A DNA stretch of 64,000 bases from Lepiota brunneoincarnata (taxonomy: Eukaryota > Basidiomycota > Agaricomycetes > Agaricales > Agaricaceae): positions 3,224,001 through 3,288,000 of the forward strand of contig JAEBUN010000002.1 of assembly GCA_023014365.1 (NCBI GenBank), given 5' to 3'. The translations under genes and the position numbers were made by a program. The notes under the pieces were generated by a model that worked only from the letters and a program-made list of their open reading frames with translations, searched no databases and had not been told where the DNA came from. Positions 1-9,927 of the stretch are shown here, one piece after another (position 1 is the first letter of the stretch; every line of letters starts with the position of its first letter).

Positions 1-177
1 ACCACTGACTCTGGGGGGTTCGTTGGGACCTCTAGTGGCTTGCTAAGGGTTTTGGCACTTGTTTGTGGCTGGCTTGGGGGTTGTATGGTGGTCTGGTGCA
101 TGGTGAGTGGTTGCTCACTGCGAATCTCACTGATTGGCACATTCTCCCCCTCGAGATTTGCCTCCTTTCTGAAACGG
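1..177 (-). mobile_element. Copia pol segment, distal side of the nested insertion
   Basis: This is the continuation of the minus-strand Copia polyprotein that reappears at 13589. If one copy of the 4-bp target duplication (CCGT here, CCAT at 13589-13592, minus strand) is removed, the frame left at 13589 runs into this segment and stays open to the window edge. It then reads an acidic patch followed by a proline/glutamine/serine-rich linker, as found between integrase and reverse transcriptase in Copia polyproteins. Reverse transcriptase and RNase H would lie outside the window. The open frame is seen; the family assignment follows from the neighbouring integrase. Confidence 0.75.
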
Positions 178-1478
178 TGATATGCCAATTTCACGCCTAT
201 ACATGAATTCCGTACTCCGGAACGATTCTCTACATAGAATCATTGGCTATATCATTAAAGAACTCTATAGAGGATTGGTACTATATCCCGTAGTAGCCAG
301 TTCAACCGAACTAAGGATATTCGAGCCTCGGAAGTGTTCAAACCAGCTCATTATCACTAAGCTTAGTGAACCAAGCTATCAGAATGCTCTCCAGAGGGAT
401 TCAGGGCTCTACATAGCCTATCGAGTATACCCTGGTCGCATCAAGGGACCTTATGAGCAGTTTTCTGATGAACCCGAATGTGTTTAAACATAAAAGAATG
501 TACCTAGCGGCTGTCGCAGGCATATTACGTCTATAGCGAGTTCAATAATGATGACCGGACCACGGAACGGAATGTCCAACGTTCGGGAGGCAATACCCGA
601 TGCCCAAAAACCTAGAAATATCAAAGACTCCTAATTAACGAGTGCTTTGGGGGTCCCGGCACTTCGGCATACTGCTTAACTGAGATTAATTACAACGGAT
701 CAAGGAATTGTCCATCCGCTATACATTCCGATCATAATTGATCTGGAAATGTAACGCGCTCGCGTGAACGCAGAATAATGCAGATGAGCACGGAACACGT
801 CTGGCTGGATTGCCATTCGTTAATCAGAGAAAAACCCATAACCCAGGGTGAGGTAGAAATGCTGCCGAACCTTCCAAAATGTTCTACAGTGCCTGTAACA
901 ATTAAGCTTATTGTTTTCTATTTCATATTTACTATCTCCCGTATGTATCTAAACAATATAAATACGGTCGCACTTGTTCGTGAAGAAGCAAGAGGTCTCA
1001 CCCCCGCTTCCACACGCAAGTCTGCGAGCCATGATCAAGAACAGTTTCAGAGGGCTATTTAGTGTGCGTCGTTAAGTGTGATTTCTTCGGTCGTCGACCA
1101 ACCCAGAGACAGAGACAGAGACCAGAGTTCAGAGTTTAGAGTTCCAGAGTGTTAGAGACAGAGACAGAGACAGAGACCAGAGTTCAGAGACCAGAGACCA
1201 GAGACCAGAGACCCAGCGCTTTGAATTGACAGGGATTGTCCTTTCATTGTTGCACCATACGGCTAAGATAACTTCAATGGCTGTTCGTTAACCTCTAAAA
1301 ACACTACTCTCTTGAATTTCGCTGTCAGAACGCACCCCCAGAACACCCTAAAAGACGAAACTGTTCATTATCTATATCATTCCACTTGTATTAGCTTAAG
1401 CTTATCGAATTGCGGCTAAGCTTAGTGAAAACAAGCCCACTATCTATATTAAAATCTACGAAAGTTTCTTCCTTTTCA
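178..1478 (+). repeat. 5' LTR of the Gypsy element
   Basis: This 1301-bp repeat matches 12289-13588. It starts TGATATGCC and ends CCTTTTCA. It contains four TAAGCTTA palindromes (357-366 as a 14-bp palindrome at 355-368, 903-910, 1397-1404, 1416-1425) and a GA-rich array. The ORFs at 182-487 and 778-1062 recur in the other LTR only because the DNA is duplicated; they do not look like genes. Confidence 0.92.
1103..1212 (+). repeat. GA-rich short tandem array inside the LTR
   Basis: Imperfect repeats of CAGAGA, CCAGAGA and TTCAGAG run for about 110 bp; the same array is at 13213-13322 in the 3' LTR. It sits some 270 bp from the LTR end. A role as a transcription-factor or nucleosome-excluding tract is possible but not shown. 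Confidence 0.8.
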
Positions 1479-2538
1479 CCGTCGCTCACGGTTCTACGCG
1501 CCCCGGTGATCGCTAATCTCACATTGAGTACATCCTGGAACACCGAGTCCAGTGCGCTTGTAAATAACTTGACTAGTTCTCGGTTCGAGACTACCGCCGG
1601 CGACTTCAGACACTTCTCTGCTTCGAGAATGAATCGCCTTTTAAAGTCCAAGACTTTATGCTCCTCATTCATCGCAATGCCTCTACTCTCTGCGCAGAGT
1701 TCCCTCAATCGTCGCACTGAGCCCTGCTCGGCTGCCACAGTCTCAGGATACTCTTTCTTCAATCTCTCCACGAAGCCTGTCCAGCTTCCTGCTGGGAACT
1801 CCGCAAAACTCATCCACTCTTCATGGATATCCTGGTCCACATATGACACTGGCCAATTTATCCTTTCTGCATCGTCCGTCGTCTTCGTTATCGTGAAGAG
1901 CCATTCAAGCGTCCAGAGATAATTTCTCAATGTCTGTGGTTTTGATGCATCCCATCTGGGAGCATTATTGCTAAAGGGAATTGGCATACGCTCATGTCCC
2001 ATTTTTCTAGCTGTGGTCGTCGTAGACGGCGTAGTTTGGTTTGTCTGTACAGTCGGAGTTGACTGTGATATCTGTGGTACCGTAGAGGCACCAGGAGGGT
2101 TCGTATGAAACGAGTTTTGGTTTGTAAATGCTAAGCTTAGTGTAGGAACGGTCTGACCGTCCTGGCTTTCAGTGTGCAGAATATGCGCTATGTTGCGAGC
2201 TGAGGCTGGAAGCCTTATAGTAATTCTGGGAGCAGTAGAGGTCGGCGGTGCGACTTCTCTTGATACTGCAACTGCTGAACCACTCGCTGTGTTCGCAGCT
2301 AAAGAGTTATCGGGATCTTTTCGCTTTCAAGAGGTACTAGCGGCAATGAGGCCTTCAGAACCTTCTGGACAATTGGAATTCCGAGTAGTTCTCTGTTTTG
2401 GGGGGTCAACCTTCCTGGGACTGTTCTCGAAGGACGTTTTGGGTGACTTTACGGTCTTTGCTTGAACCTTTTTCTGCTTCGCAGGTGAAAGGTGGGCCAG
2501 TGTCCAAGTCTTTTGGTGTTTGTCTCGTGAAATTCAAC
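1391..2538 (-). pseudogene. gag: Inverted gag region of the Gypsy element
   Basis: An intact 203-codon frame (1391-2002) resembles basidiomycete Gypsy Gag. It has an N-terminal proline/asparagine start, a tryptophan-rich helical segment, and a later block rich in Arg/Leu/Glu helices ending near a leucine-phenylalanine-threonine-serine-alanine motif. The same frame extends upstream to about 2538, with only two stops, both TGA (2534-2536 and 2327-2329). Each could be a former CGA. No CCHC knuckle is visible. The frame opposes pol, so this part is inverted relative to normal gag-pol order. Its last codons run into the 5' LTR. Whether 1391-1478 is true gag or chance read-through is unclear. Confidence 0.65.
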
Positions 2539-2622
2539 TGAAAACCCCCCTAAGCTTAGTGGTTTGACGGATGGTACGCCCTCGGCAAGCCAGTATTTGG
2601 ACACCAGGAGTGGCGCGAAGAC

Positions 2623-3756
2623 TTGGAACTCGGAGTCGGGTTTCTAAAGGGTTTGAGGAAGGAGCCGGCTCTGAAGAAGAAGGTTGCCTTCGCCAGAGGA
2701 CAGACTCCTGAGGACGCATCGGATTCCGAGCGATCAGAAGAATCAGAAAATGAGGAAATAGGGCAGACAACGGAGAAACCAATGCATGCCGCAGCAGGAG
2801 AATTACCATATAGAAATGTGAAACCACTGCGCCCGGTCATTGAGGTACCACCACTACCTGTCAGAAGGATGGAACCATCCAAGAAGGAGCCTGCGTATAA
2901 GCACCAGGCCCTTATAGAGAGGAATGTCGATGTTGAGGAAGTACTCAGCAGGGTATTGAAGCGAGAAGCCTCAGTATCGCATGGAGAACTCTTGGCATTG
3001 TCACCGATATACAGGAATGCTTATAGAGAGCGCATTATGAGAAAACGGGTACCCACGAGTCAAAGCTTAATAGCAGGAGTAGGGCCCAGGGACGATGATA
3101 CAGAAGATATAGAGATTAATAGTGGGCCAGTACAAGTCATGATAACGGAGTTGGCAGACAGCTCTCGGAAGTATGATACGGTGCTCCGAGAAGGCTCGGC
3201 AACCCAAGCCTGGGTAGCTCAGGATCCAATCATGCAGTACTTGGAGTCACTGCCCCAAAGAGACAGGGGACGGCAAGTGTTTATTGCGAAAGAATGCGAG
3301 TCGTTGAGAGTAGTGCCAACTCTGATAAATGGGATTCGGCAGGAAGAGGCCTTGCTAGATAGCGGGTCACAGATCATCTCCATGAGTCAGGAAGCGGCGA
3401 TTGCATGTCAATTTTCTTGGGATCCAGATACTACGATAAATTTGCAGAGTGTGAATGGGCAGGTTGAAAAGACTTGTGGATTGGCAAAGAACGTAGGCTT
3501 TACCTGCGGGGGAGTCACAATCTATTTGCAAGTTCACATCGTTCGTAGCCCCGCGTATCGAGTACTCCTGGGACGACCCTTTGATGTAATGACGGCTAGC
3601 GAAGTCAGGAATAGCGCCAGTGGCGAGCAAACCTTGGTTATTACGGACCCAAATACCAGAGAAAGGGCTGTGTTACCAACTTATGCTCGAGGAGAGTGTA
3701 ATCCTCCTAAGCTTAGGGAAAACAGTCAAAATTTTCAAGAAACCTCGATGAGTTGA
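2623..3756 (+). CDS. Gag C-terminal/aspartic protease ORF of the Gypsy element
   Basis: This 377-codon ORF begins with a basic, acidic-patch-rich segment (residues 1-150). It then carries a retropepsin-like domain with the catalytic triplet D-S-G near residue 246 (in LLDSGSQ) and the flap/C-terminal motif VLLGRP near 315. The frame is open upstream to about 2566, so the first Met is not certain. It ends in TGA at 3754-3756. The pol frame overlaps it in the -1 register, with a slippery heptamer at 3729-3735. Polyprotein cleavage is its expected role. A TAAGCTTA palindrome lies at 3707-3716. Confidence 0.85.
   Translation: MELGVGFLKGLRKEPALKKKVAFARGQTPEDASDSERSEESENEEIGQTTEKPMHAAAGELPYRNVKPLRPVIEVPPLPVRRMEPSKKEPAYKHQALIERNVDVEEVLSRVLKREASVSHGELLALSPIYRNAYRERIMRKRVPTSQSLIAGVGPRDDDTEDIEINSGPVQVMITELADSSRKYDTVLREGSATQAWVAQDPIMQYLESLPQRDRGRQVFIAKECESLRVVPTLINGIRQEEALLDSGSQIISMSQEAAIACQFSWDPDTTINLQSVNGQVEKTCGLAKNVGFTCGGVTIYLQVHIVRSPAYRVLLGRPFDVMTASEVRNSASGEQTLVITDPNTRERAVLPTYARGECNPPKLRENSQNFQETSMS
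3729..3735 (+). promoter_or_regulatory. Candidate -1 ribosomal frameshift heptamer (A AAT TTT)
   Basis: In the protease frame the codons are CAA AAT TTT, so A AAT TTT fits X XXY YYZ exactly. Slipping back one base puts ribosomes into the pol frame, which is open from 3735 through 7502. The zero-frame stop is 19 bases further on, at 3754. The pol frame has no ATG near its start. No downstream pseudoknot was verified. Confidence 0.6.
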
Positions 3757-6700
3757 CTGAGGGACAAGGAGAGGTGGCTTGTATAATAGACTATGATAAT
3801 GAGAAGGGCCCTGTCGTCGCACAAACACTAAGCTTAGCAAAAGGAAGCTTCTCAGAGGCCGAGCTACAGCTAATGTTCATTGACCGAGTTATACGCGATA
3901 AGGACTGCCCACAGGAAGATAAAGCAATGGCGTTATTGTGCCTAGGACGCATAGCCAACGCGCAGGGCACAGAGGACCAGGGAATAACTGTCTTCGAAAC
4001 AGAAGAAGATGACGAAGATACAGTACAATGCCTGGCTGGGAAGAAATATAAACCAGTAGCCTTAAAAGTGAGGCCAGTGTTGGGTGATCTACCGGAGAGA
4101 TTCAGGATAAAACGAGAAATAAAAGGGGACCCACTGGCAGAAATGCCTGAGCTTAGCATGCATCCTCCAGAGTTTGTCCTGACAGGCAGATATACAGAGG
4201 AGCGTAAGCTTAAGCTGGACGAAGCCCATGCAGGGAATTTCTTGTGGCCAGAGGAAAGAAAGCTGATGCACCACATCATGATGCTTCAAGAAAAGGCATT
4301 CGCCTGGACAGATGAGGAAAAGGGATGTTTTAGGGAAGATTTCTTCCCGCCGATCGAGATACCGACGGTAGAACATACTCCGTGGGTTGAGAAGCCCATT
4401 CTGATTCCACCAGCGATCTATGATGAAGTTTGTGCCATTATAAAGAGAAAGATTAGTGCTGGTGTATACAAGCCGTCAAACTCATCCTATAGATCCAGAT
4501 GGTTCTGTGTGGTGAAGAAAGATGGGAAAAGTTTGAGACTGGTACACAGCTTGGAACCGCTGAACAAAGTGACGATAGCGCATTCAGGACTGCCACCAGC
4601 AACGGAAGATTTGGCAATGCACTTCGCAGGCAGAGCTTGCGGAGGCATTCTGGATCTATATGTTGGCTATGACGAACAACTGTTAGCTGAGTCATCTCGG
4701 GACTTAACAATGTTCCAGACGCCTTTTGGAGTGCTACGCTTAGTGACGTTACCCATGGGATGGACCAATTCAGTGCCTATATTTCATGAGGATGTAACAG
4801 CAATCCTGGCCAGTGAGATACCAGAATACATGATGCCGTACATAGATGATGTACCTATCAGAGGACCCAAAACTAGATATGAGTTGCCAGATGGCATGGA
4901 AGAGACACTGAAAGAAAACCCAGGGATCCGACGATTTGTATGGGAACACATGCAGACGGTCAATAGGATTCTACAGAGGATGAAATACGTAGGAGGAACC
5001 TTCTCTGGGCCCAAGACGACTATCTGCGCTGATGAAATCACCGTAGTGGGTTTTGAATGCTCTTATAAAGGACGGTTGCCTGCCACAGACACCATTGGGA
5101 AGATATTAAGATGGGGGGATTGCGAGAATGTCTCCAAGCTAAGGGGTTTTCTAGGAACAGCTATGCGCTGCAGGAATCATATCCCAAAGTTCATAGCCAT
5201 TGCTGCACCTCTATATGAAAAGCTTAAGAAAGGGCAAGAGTTTGAATGGGGAGAAAATGAACGGAAAGCACAGCAGGAGCTGAAAGATGCAATTCAACGC
5301 TGTTTCCCGACCAGGAACCCTGAATTCCCGAGTAAACAACCCATAGTAGTAGCCGTGGATACCTCATGGAGGGCGGTGGGATACTACATATATCAGCGAG
5401 ATGGAGAAGACACTAAGCTTATACATTATGCGAAGTTTGGGTCAATATTATTGGACGAGAGACAGCAGAGGTATTCTCAGCCCAAGCGAGAGCTATGCGG
5501 CTTAAGAATGGTGCTGGAACAGGAGAAATATTTGTTGTGGGGATCGAGAAATCTAGTAGTGGAAACAGACGCGAAGTTTCTCTTTGGGATGTTAAACAAC
5601 CCAGGAAAACTCCCGAACGCTACTGTAAACCGTTGGGTAGACTTCATTAGATCATTCCACTTCACGCTAGTACACAAAGAAGGAAAGACATTTGGGCCGG
5701 ATGGACTGTCCAGACGATGTTACTATCCCGGTGATGAGACAGCCCGTCGTTTCGACAACGGATCCGAGGACGAGGGAGAGGAGTTCGAGTTGATCAAAGA
5801 AGATCCGGGGGCTGCAGATCCGTTACCCTTGGAAGCCTTCTGTGATGAGATCGACAGTCGCTCTGGCTTCTACCAGGGTCTGGCGCGTGATGTGTATGAT
5901 TTTGAGTATGAGCTGGATCAAGCTCGGGAAGAGTACTTGGATGAACAACAGGCTAAGCTTAGGGTTATAGAAGACCCAGCCTGTCCAGAAAACCATCGAC
6001 AAGTACTAAGCTTAATGACGGATGTCAGGCTAGTGCCAGATTTTGAAGAGGAAAAGTCGACCAAGATAGAGGAAGCATATGATGAGTCGCGCAGGACAGA
6101 TACAGCACGAATACAGGACAAAAGAATACCCAAAGTCAGGGAATACCTGAAAACAGGGGGCAGTAGCGCAGCTGAAGGCTTGGATGAGCCGGATCTGCGT
6201 AAGCTTAAGCATATGGTGGAGCATTTCTTCTTGGACGAAGAGGGGAGACTGTATAGGATGAGCCCTAGCGGTCAGCATCAGCTAGTAGTGGATAAGGAGC
6301 AACGTATGTATATGTTGCGAGCCAGCCACGACTTCCTAGGACACAGGGGAATATACGCAACCACTAAGCTTATAACGCAGAGGTTCTGGTGGCCGGAAGT
6401 TGAAGGAGACGTAACTTGGTATGTGCAATCGTGCCATCTATGCCAGCAACGACAAAAGGCAATCATCGAGATGCCGCCAATAGTAACGCCCACGCCGTCG
6501 ATATTCCAAGTGCTACATGTGGACACACTACATATGATGCCAAGTTCTAATGGGTGTAGTTATATTGTGCATGGAAGGTGTGGACTGTCATCCTGGATGG
6601 AGGCAAAAGCTTTGAGAAAAGAGAATGCTAGTTTGATTGCGCAGTGGTTATTTGAAGATATCATTTGCCGATGGGGCTGTATAGTGAAGATTGTCACGGA

Positions 6701-7502
6701 CAACGGTTCTCCATTTAAGAAAGCTGTTCGATGGCTGGAAGAAAAATATGGGATAAAAGGAGTAACAATATCTCCTTACAATTCCAAAGCGAACAGGATT
6801 ATTGAAAGAGCCCACTGGGATGTGCGGCAAATGTTGTACAAAGCTACAGATGGAGATGTCAAAAAGTGGTATTGGCACCTACCGCACGTTATGTGGGCAG
6901 ATCGGATAACCATTAGAAAAGGAATGGGGTGTTCCCCGTACTTTCTGGTAACCGGAGCGCACCCGACGCTACCTCTGGATGTCAAAGAGGCCACTTGGCT
7001 AGTACAACTACCAAATAAGTACTTAACCACAGCCGAGTTGATAGGATACCGAGCTCAGGCTTTGGCAAAACATGTTCGGCATGTTGAGGAGGTGCGTCAG
7101 CATGTTTCGGACACTAAGCTTAGCAAGGCTTGGGAGATGGAACGACAAGCAGCGCATAAGATAAAAGATTATCGCTTCGGCCCGGGAGATTTAGTATTAG
7201 TGAGAAACACAGCTATAGAGAGCTCAGCGGACAGGAAGATGAAACCCAGGTATCTAGGACCCATGGTGGTCATATCTAGATCGAAGGGAGGATCATATAT
7301 CCTGGCAGAGTTGGATGGCTCTGTATGGCAGAATAAAGTGGCGGCATTCAGAGTAATTCCCTACTTAGCCAGAAAACACATGCCGTTGCCGCTGGAGTTA
7401 CAAGAGTTGTTAGATCTGTCGCCAGAGGGACTGAAGACCCTGGAGGAGACTACTGAGGATGAGCCTAGTGACAGATGGGAGCCAGAAGAGTTGGAGGGAT
7501 AG
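3735..7502 (+). CDS. pol: Gypsy pol: reverse transcriptase, RNase H, integrase
   Basis: One uninterrupted frame (about 1255 codons) has no stop. Using 3753 as residue 1: an N-terminal linker to about 180; a reverse transcriptase with LDLYVGYDE near 305 and the catalytic Y-I-D-D near 362; RNase H opening with VAVDTSW near 530; an HHCC integrase zinc finger (H...H...CHLC) near 855-890; the DDE core with HVDT near 922 and VTDNGSP near 980; and a chromodomain-less basic C-terminus with the GPMVV motif near 1165. Translation probably comes from -1 frameshifting, since no ATG opens the frame near its start. The ORF looks functional. Seven TAAGCTTA palindromes lie within it, translated as Lys-Leu or Leu-Ser-Leu depending on frame. 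Confidence 0.93.
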   Translation, partial: SRNLDELTEGQGEVACIIDYDNEKGPVVAQTLSLAKGSFSEAELQLMFIDRVIRDKDCPQEDKAMALLCLGRIANAQGTEDQGITVFETEEDDEDTVQCLAGKKYKPVALKVRPVLGDLPERFRIKREIKGDPLAEMPELSMHPPEFVLTGRYTEERKLKLDEAHAGNFLWPEERKLMHHIMMLQEKAFAWTDEEKGCFREDFFPPIEIPTVEHTPWVEKPILIPPAIYDEVCAIIKRKISAGVYKPSNSSYRSRWFCVVKKDGKSLRLVHSLEPLNKVTIAHSGLPPATEDLAMHFAGRACGGILDLYVGYDEQLLAESSRDLTMFQTPFGVLRLVTLPMGWTNSVPIFHEDVTAILASEIPEYMMPYIDDVPIRGPKTRYELPDGMEETLKENPGIRRFVWEHMQTVNRILQRMKYVGGTFSGPKTTICADEITVVGFECSYKGRLPATDTIGKILRWGDCENVSKLRGFLGTAMRCRNHIPKFIAIAAPLYEKLKKGQEFEWGENERKAQQELKDAIQRCFPTRNPEFPSKQPIVVAVDTSWRAVGYYIYQRDGEDTKLIHYAKFGSILLDERQQRYSQPKRELCGLRMVLEQEKYLLWGSRNLVVETDAKFLFGMLNNPGKLPNATVNRWVDFIRSFHFTLVHKEGKTFGPDGLSRRCYYPGDETARRFDNGSEDEGEEFELIKEDPGAADPLPLEAFCDEIDSRSGFYQGLARDVYDFEYELDQAREEYLDEQQAKLRVIEDPACPENHRQVLSLMTDVRLVPDFEEEKSTKIEEAYDESRRTDTARIQDKRIPKVREYLKTGGSSAAEGLDEPDLRKLKHMVEHFFLDEEGRLYRMSPSGQHQLVVDKEQRMYMLRASHDFLGHRGIYATTKLITQRFWWPEVEGDVTWYVQSCHLCQQRQKAIIEMPPIVTPTPSIFQVLHVDTLHMMPSSNGCSYIVHGRCGLSSWMEAKALRKENASLIAQWLFEDIICRWGCIVKIVTDNGSPFKKAVRWLEEKYGIKGVTISPYNSKANRIIERAHWDVRQMLYKATDGDVKKWYWHLPHVMWADRITIRKGMGCSPYFLVTGAHPTLPLDVKEATWLVQLPNKYLTTAELIGYRAQALAKHVRHVEEVRQHVSDTKLSKAWEMERQAAHKIKDYRFGPGDLVLVRNTAIESSADRKMKPRYLGPMVVISRSKGGSYILAELDGSVWQNKVAAFRVIPYLARKHMPLPLELQELLDLSPEGLKTLEETTEDEPSDRWEPEELEG

Positions 7503-7578
7503 AAAAAACCTGATATTGTGGACAGAACTATCTACTTATCGAAGGAAAATTATCCTGGGGACTGTAAAAGCGTTAAGC

Positions 7579-8960
7579 TTAAGCGGGGGAGGGCTTGTTC
7601 ACGTCGGAAAGGTTGCGCAAAAGACTTTTGAGACGGATGCACTCTTGAATAAGGAATTGGAACCTCTTTAAGTTAGCTTCGAGCGAGGGAATAGCCTCGA
7701 TGAAGTCCCGGCTGAGCAAATTGAGGTCACATTTGACAGACCGAGCATCATCACTGCGAGATTCGGACTCGTACTCGTCGTGAGAGTAAGACAGGAGGTT
7801 TTGGAGTTCCTGGAGCAAACGAGCTGCCCGGAACAAGTGTCAGAACCACTAAGCTTAGCGAACAGAAGTGAGAAATTGCCCACCGGATAAGCCTGCAAAG
7901 GTGCGCTCATCGGAAGCAGACTCGGTACGGGCACGCTTGGCAGTATTGGCGCTGGCTTTGGCTAGAACCTGTTCAGCCCGGACATAACAGCAGTGTTTAG
8001 TGTTCATATTGGGAACTTGACAATAGGAAAGAAGACGGACGGTGCCTTTAGACGATGAGGACTTTTTGACGGTCTCCTAAAGAGGGAGGAAGTCAGAATC
8101 AGTGGTTGGGGGGAGTGGAGCTGGCGCACCACATCGGAGGTAGACAAACGACGCTTGCGATAAGGCGAGACTACACGAACCTCTTCGATGATAGCTTGAG
8201 AGACCTCCTCATCGACCATCATGTCCTGGAGGCGAGCGATTATCTCAGCCAATGTAATAGGTTGAGAAGCAGCTATATTACCATGTCAGCACTGGTTGCT
8301 CGGGAGTTGGATGCACTGGTCATACTCTCAGCAAGCTCGGTATCGGTGTCTACCACAACAGCAGCAGAGACAGGGGCCTTGCGACCTTTGCGAGGCTAAG
8401 CTTATACATGAGGAGACGATTGGAGCCAAAAGAACGCTAAGCTTACACGTTTGGGGACAGTAGAGCCTTCGGCAACGTTGGAGGAAGTAGAGCCAGTCGT
8501 GGACGATGGGTTCTGAGCCTCTTCAGTCCTGGATTTGTGGGATTCTTCAGAACAAACGCGATTAATGCGGCTACAGCATTCAGAGAGCGCCTTATAGATT
8601 GCGGGCATCTCATAAGACGAATGGTAGTTGTTTTGGTAAATTTCGTAGAGCTTGCGGATACGGAAGACGTAGTCCTGGTTGACATGAAGCTTGATAGCCT
8701 CATTATCCTCCAATAACGCTTCAATATAAGCAGACTAGAAATGATTTAGAAACGGCGAGAGAAGCATGGAAAGAGTAGACATACCCCAGGGGCGTTGAAC
8801 GCAAGGAGAGCCTTCTCGACGAGGGGACGAGCGACTTGGCTGTTTTGCAGGCACTGAAGACGACCTTTGGCGTTGCTGATGAGATCGTCGAGTTCGACCT
8901 GGAGATGGGGGATATGTTAGGGGAAGTAAGAGCACCAGAACCAAGTTGATATTTGGGTGG
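7579..8960 (-). CDS. Spliced antisense cargo gene 1 of the Gypsy element
   Basis: This gene is tail-to-tail with pol. Reading the minus strand, an exon beginning near 8915 (acceptor CTCCAG) encodes a helical segment with DLISNAKGRL. A short intron follows, then an exon with a charged helical stretch including YVFRIRKLYEIY. A 51-nt intron (8446-8396) has TAAGCTTA at both ends, then a basic KRPRKGRKAP patch, and further exons end in a leucine-rich coiled coil (LQELQNLL...). The stop is TAA at 7579-7581, inside another palindrome. The first exon was not found. I do not recognise the family; similar accessory ORFs exist in some basidiomycete Gypsy elements. Confidence is limited to the presence of a spliced gene. 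Confidence 0.55.
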
Positions 8961-9518
8961 CGAATACAATCGACACCCACACTACTTATATACATAGAGG
9001 CCTGCACACAGACTGGGTAGCCAAACACTACGTAGCTACTAGAACATAACATACACAAACAATATACAAACAACGTCAGTCGCACGTGGGTTAGACTCGG
9101 GGATGGGGGTGGCCGAAGGCCGAGGCTGGGCTTAGGCATCGGGCATCGGCTAGAGAGGCCGAGCACAGATACCCAACCACAGACCCCTAGACGTACCTTG
9201 CGTAAGGGGGTATAGTCCCCTTACAGGATAGAAGAAGCCATTTTCTTGCGAAGGGTGTCTGCTAGAATGAGGCGTCGCTCCCTCGCTTTTATAAGAAAAG
9301 GCCGTAGGCAGTGATGACGAATCATAACGAGTGGATGAAGAGCACCCTCCACCCTAAGCTTATGACCTGAGGGGCCTAGGAAACCTGTAATCTTGAGTAG
9401 CCAGCCTTCAACAGACTTGCTGAACCACAGTTGCCCTATTAGGTAACACGTCGCCAGGGTCTCGCGGTTATCAGTGTGCACAGGGATTCTGATGGAATGG
9501 TGAGGGCACCGATTTCAA

Positions 9519-9534
9519 TTTGGCTAGGGGGAGA
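9519..9534 (+). other. Internal second copy of the polypurine tract
   Basis: CAATTTGGCTAGGGGGAGATG here matches the 3' polypurine tract region (about 12272-12290) except for one C/T change. The bases after it (GGGCCCC...) do not match the LTR start. It could prime a central plus-strand start or mark the edge of an older element. The sequence from 9534 to 9927 has a TATATAAG box-like site near 9732 and no gene I can support. Confidence 0.5.
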
Positions 9535-9927
9535 TGGGCCCCAAGTGGCGCAAGTGGCACTTCAGTTTTGTTTGACGTGACCTTTTTTGCGGCGAACACC
9601 GTATACAGGCTAGTTCGGGTCTGGGCTTGTAAGAAAACCAGAACGGATGACCGGGTCACTACGCGTTGCGGGTCACGGCGCGCTGAGATGTCAATAAACA
9701 TCACTGATAGATCAGAGAGGCATATAATGAGTATATAAGTGACTGGCAACCTAAACTAGCTTAGGAGTCTCCCAGGAGGTCTTTAGCTTAGCTTTAGGAG
9801 ATGACAAGAAAGTCAGAAACAGTTTAGCTTAACTCAGTAGGAGACAAGGAACAACAAGATGACTATTGGGATGTATATACATGACAAGATTATATACTAC
9901 ATCCAAGAAGTAAACTAGGTGCAGAGA

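Noticed and set aside
182..1062. ORFs of about 100 codons inside the LTR, repeated in the other LTR
   Set aside because: They are duplicated only because LTRs are copies, lack protein texture, and span regulatory sequence.
1103..1212. GA repeats as a CRISPR-like array
   Set aside because: No spacers of even length, and the genome is eukaryotic.
1410..1922. 170-codon plus-strand ORF
   Set aside because: It is the complementary shadow of the Gag-like minus frame and has no conserved texture.
3753..3756. Pol starting at TTG 3753
   Set aside because: The frame is open further upstream, and a slippery heptamer explains pol expression better.
9534..9927. An LTR starting after the internal polypurine tract
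   Set aside because: The sequence does not match either LTR, and no matching second copy was seen in the window.
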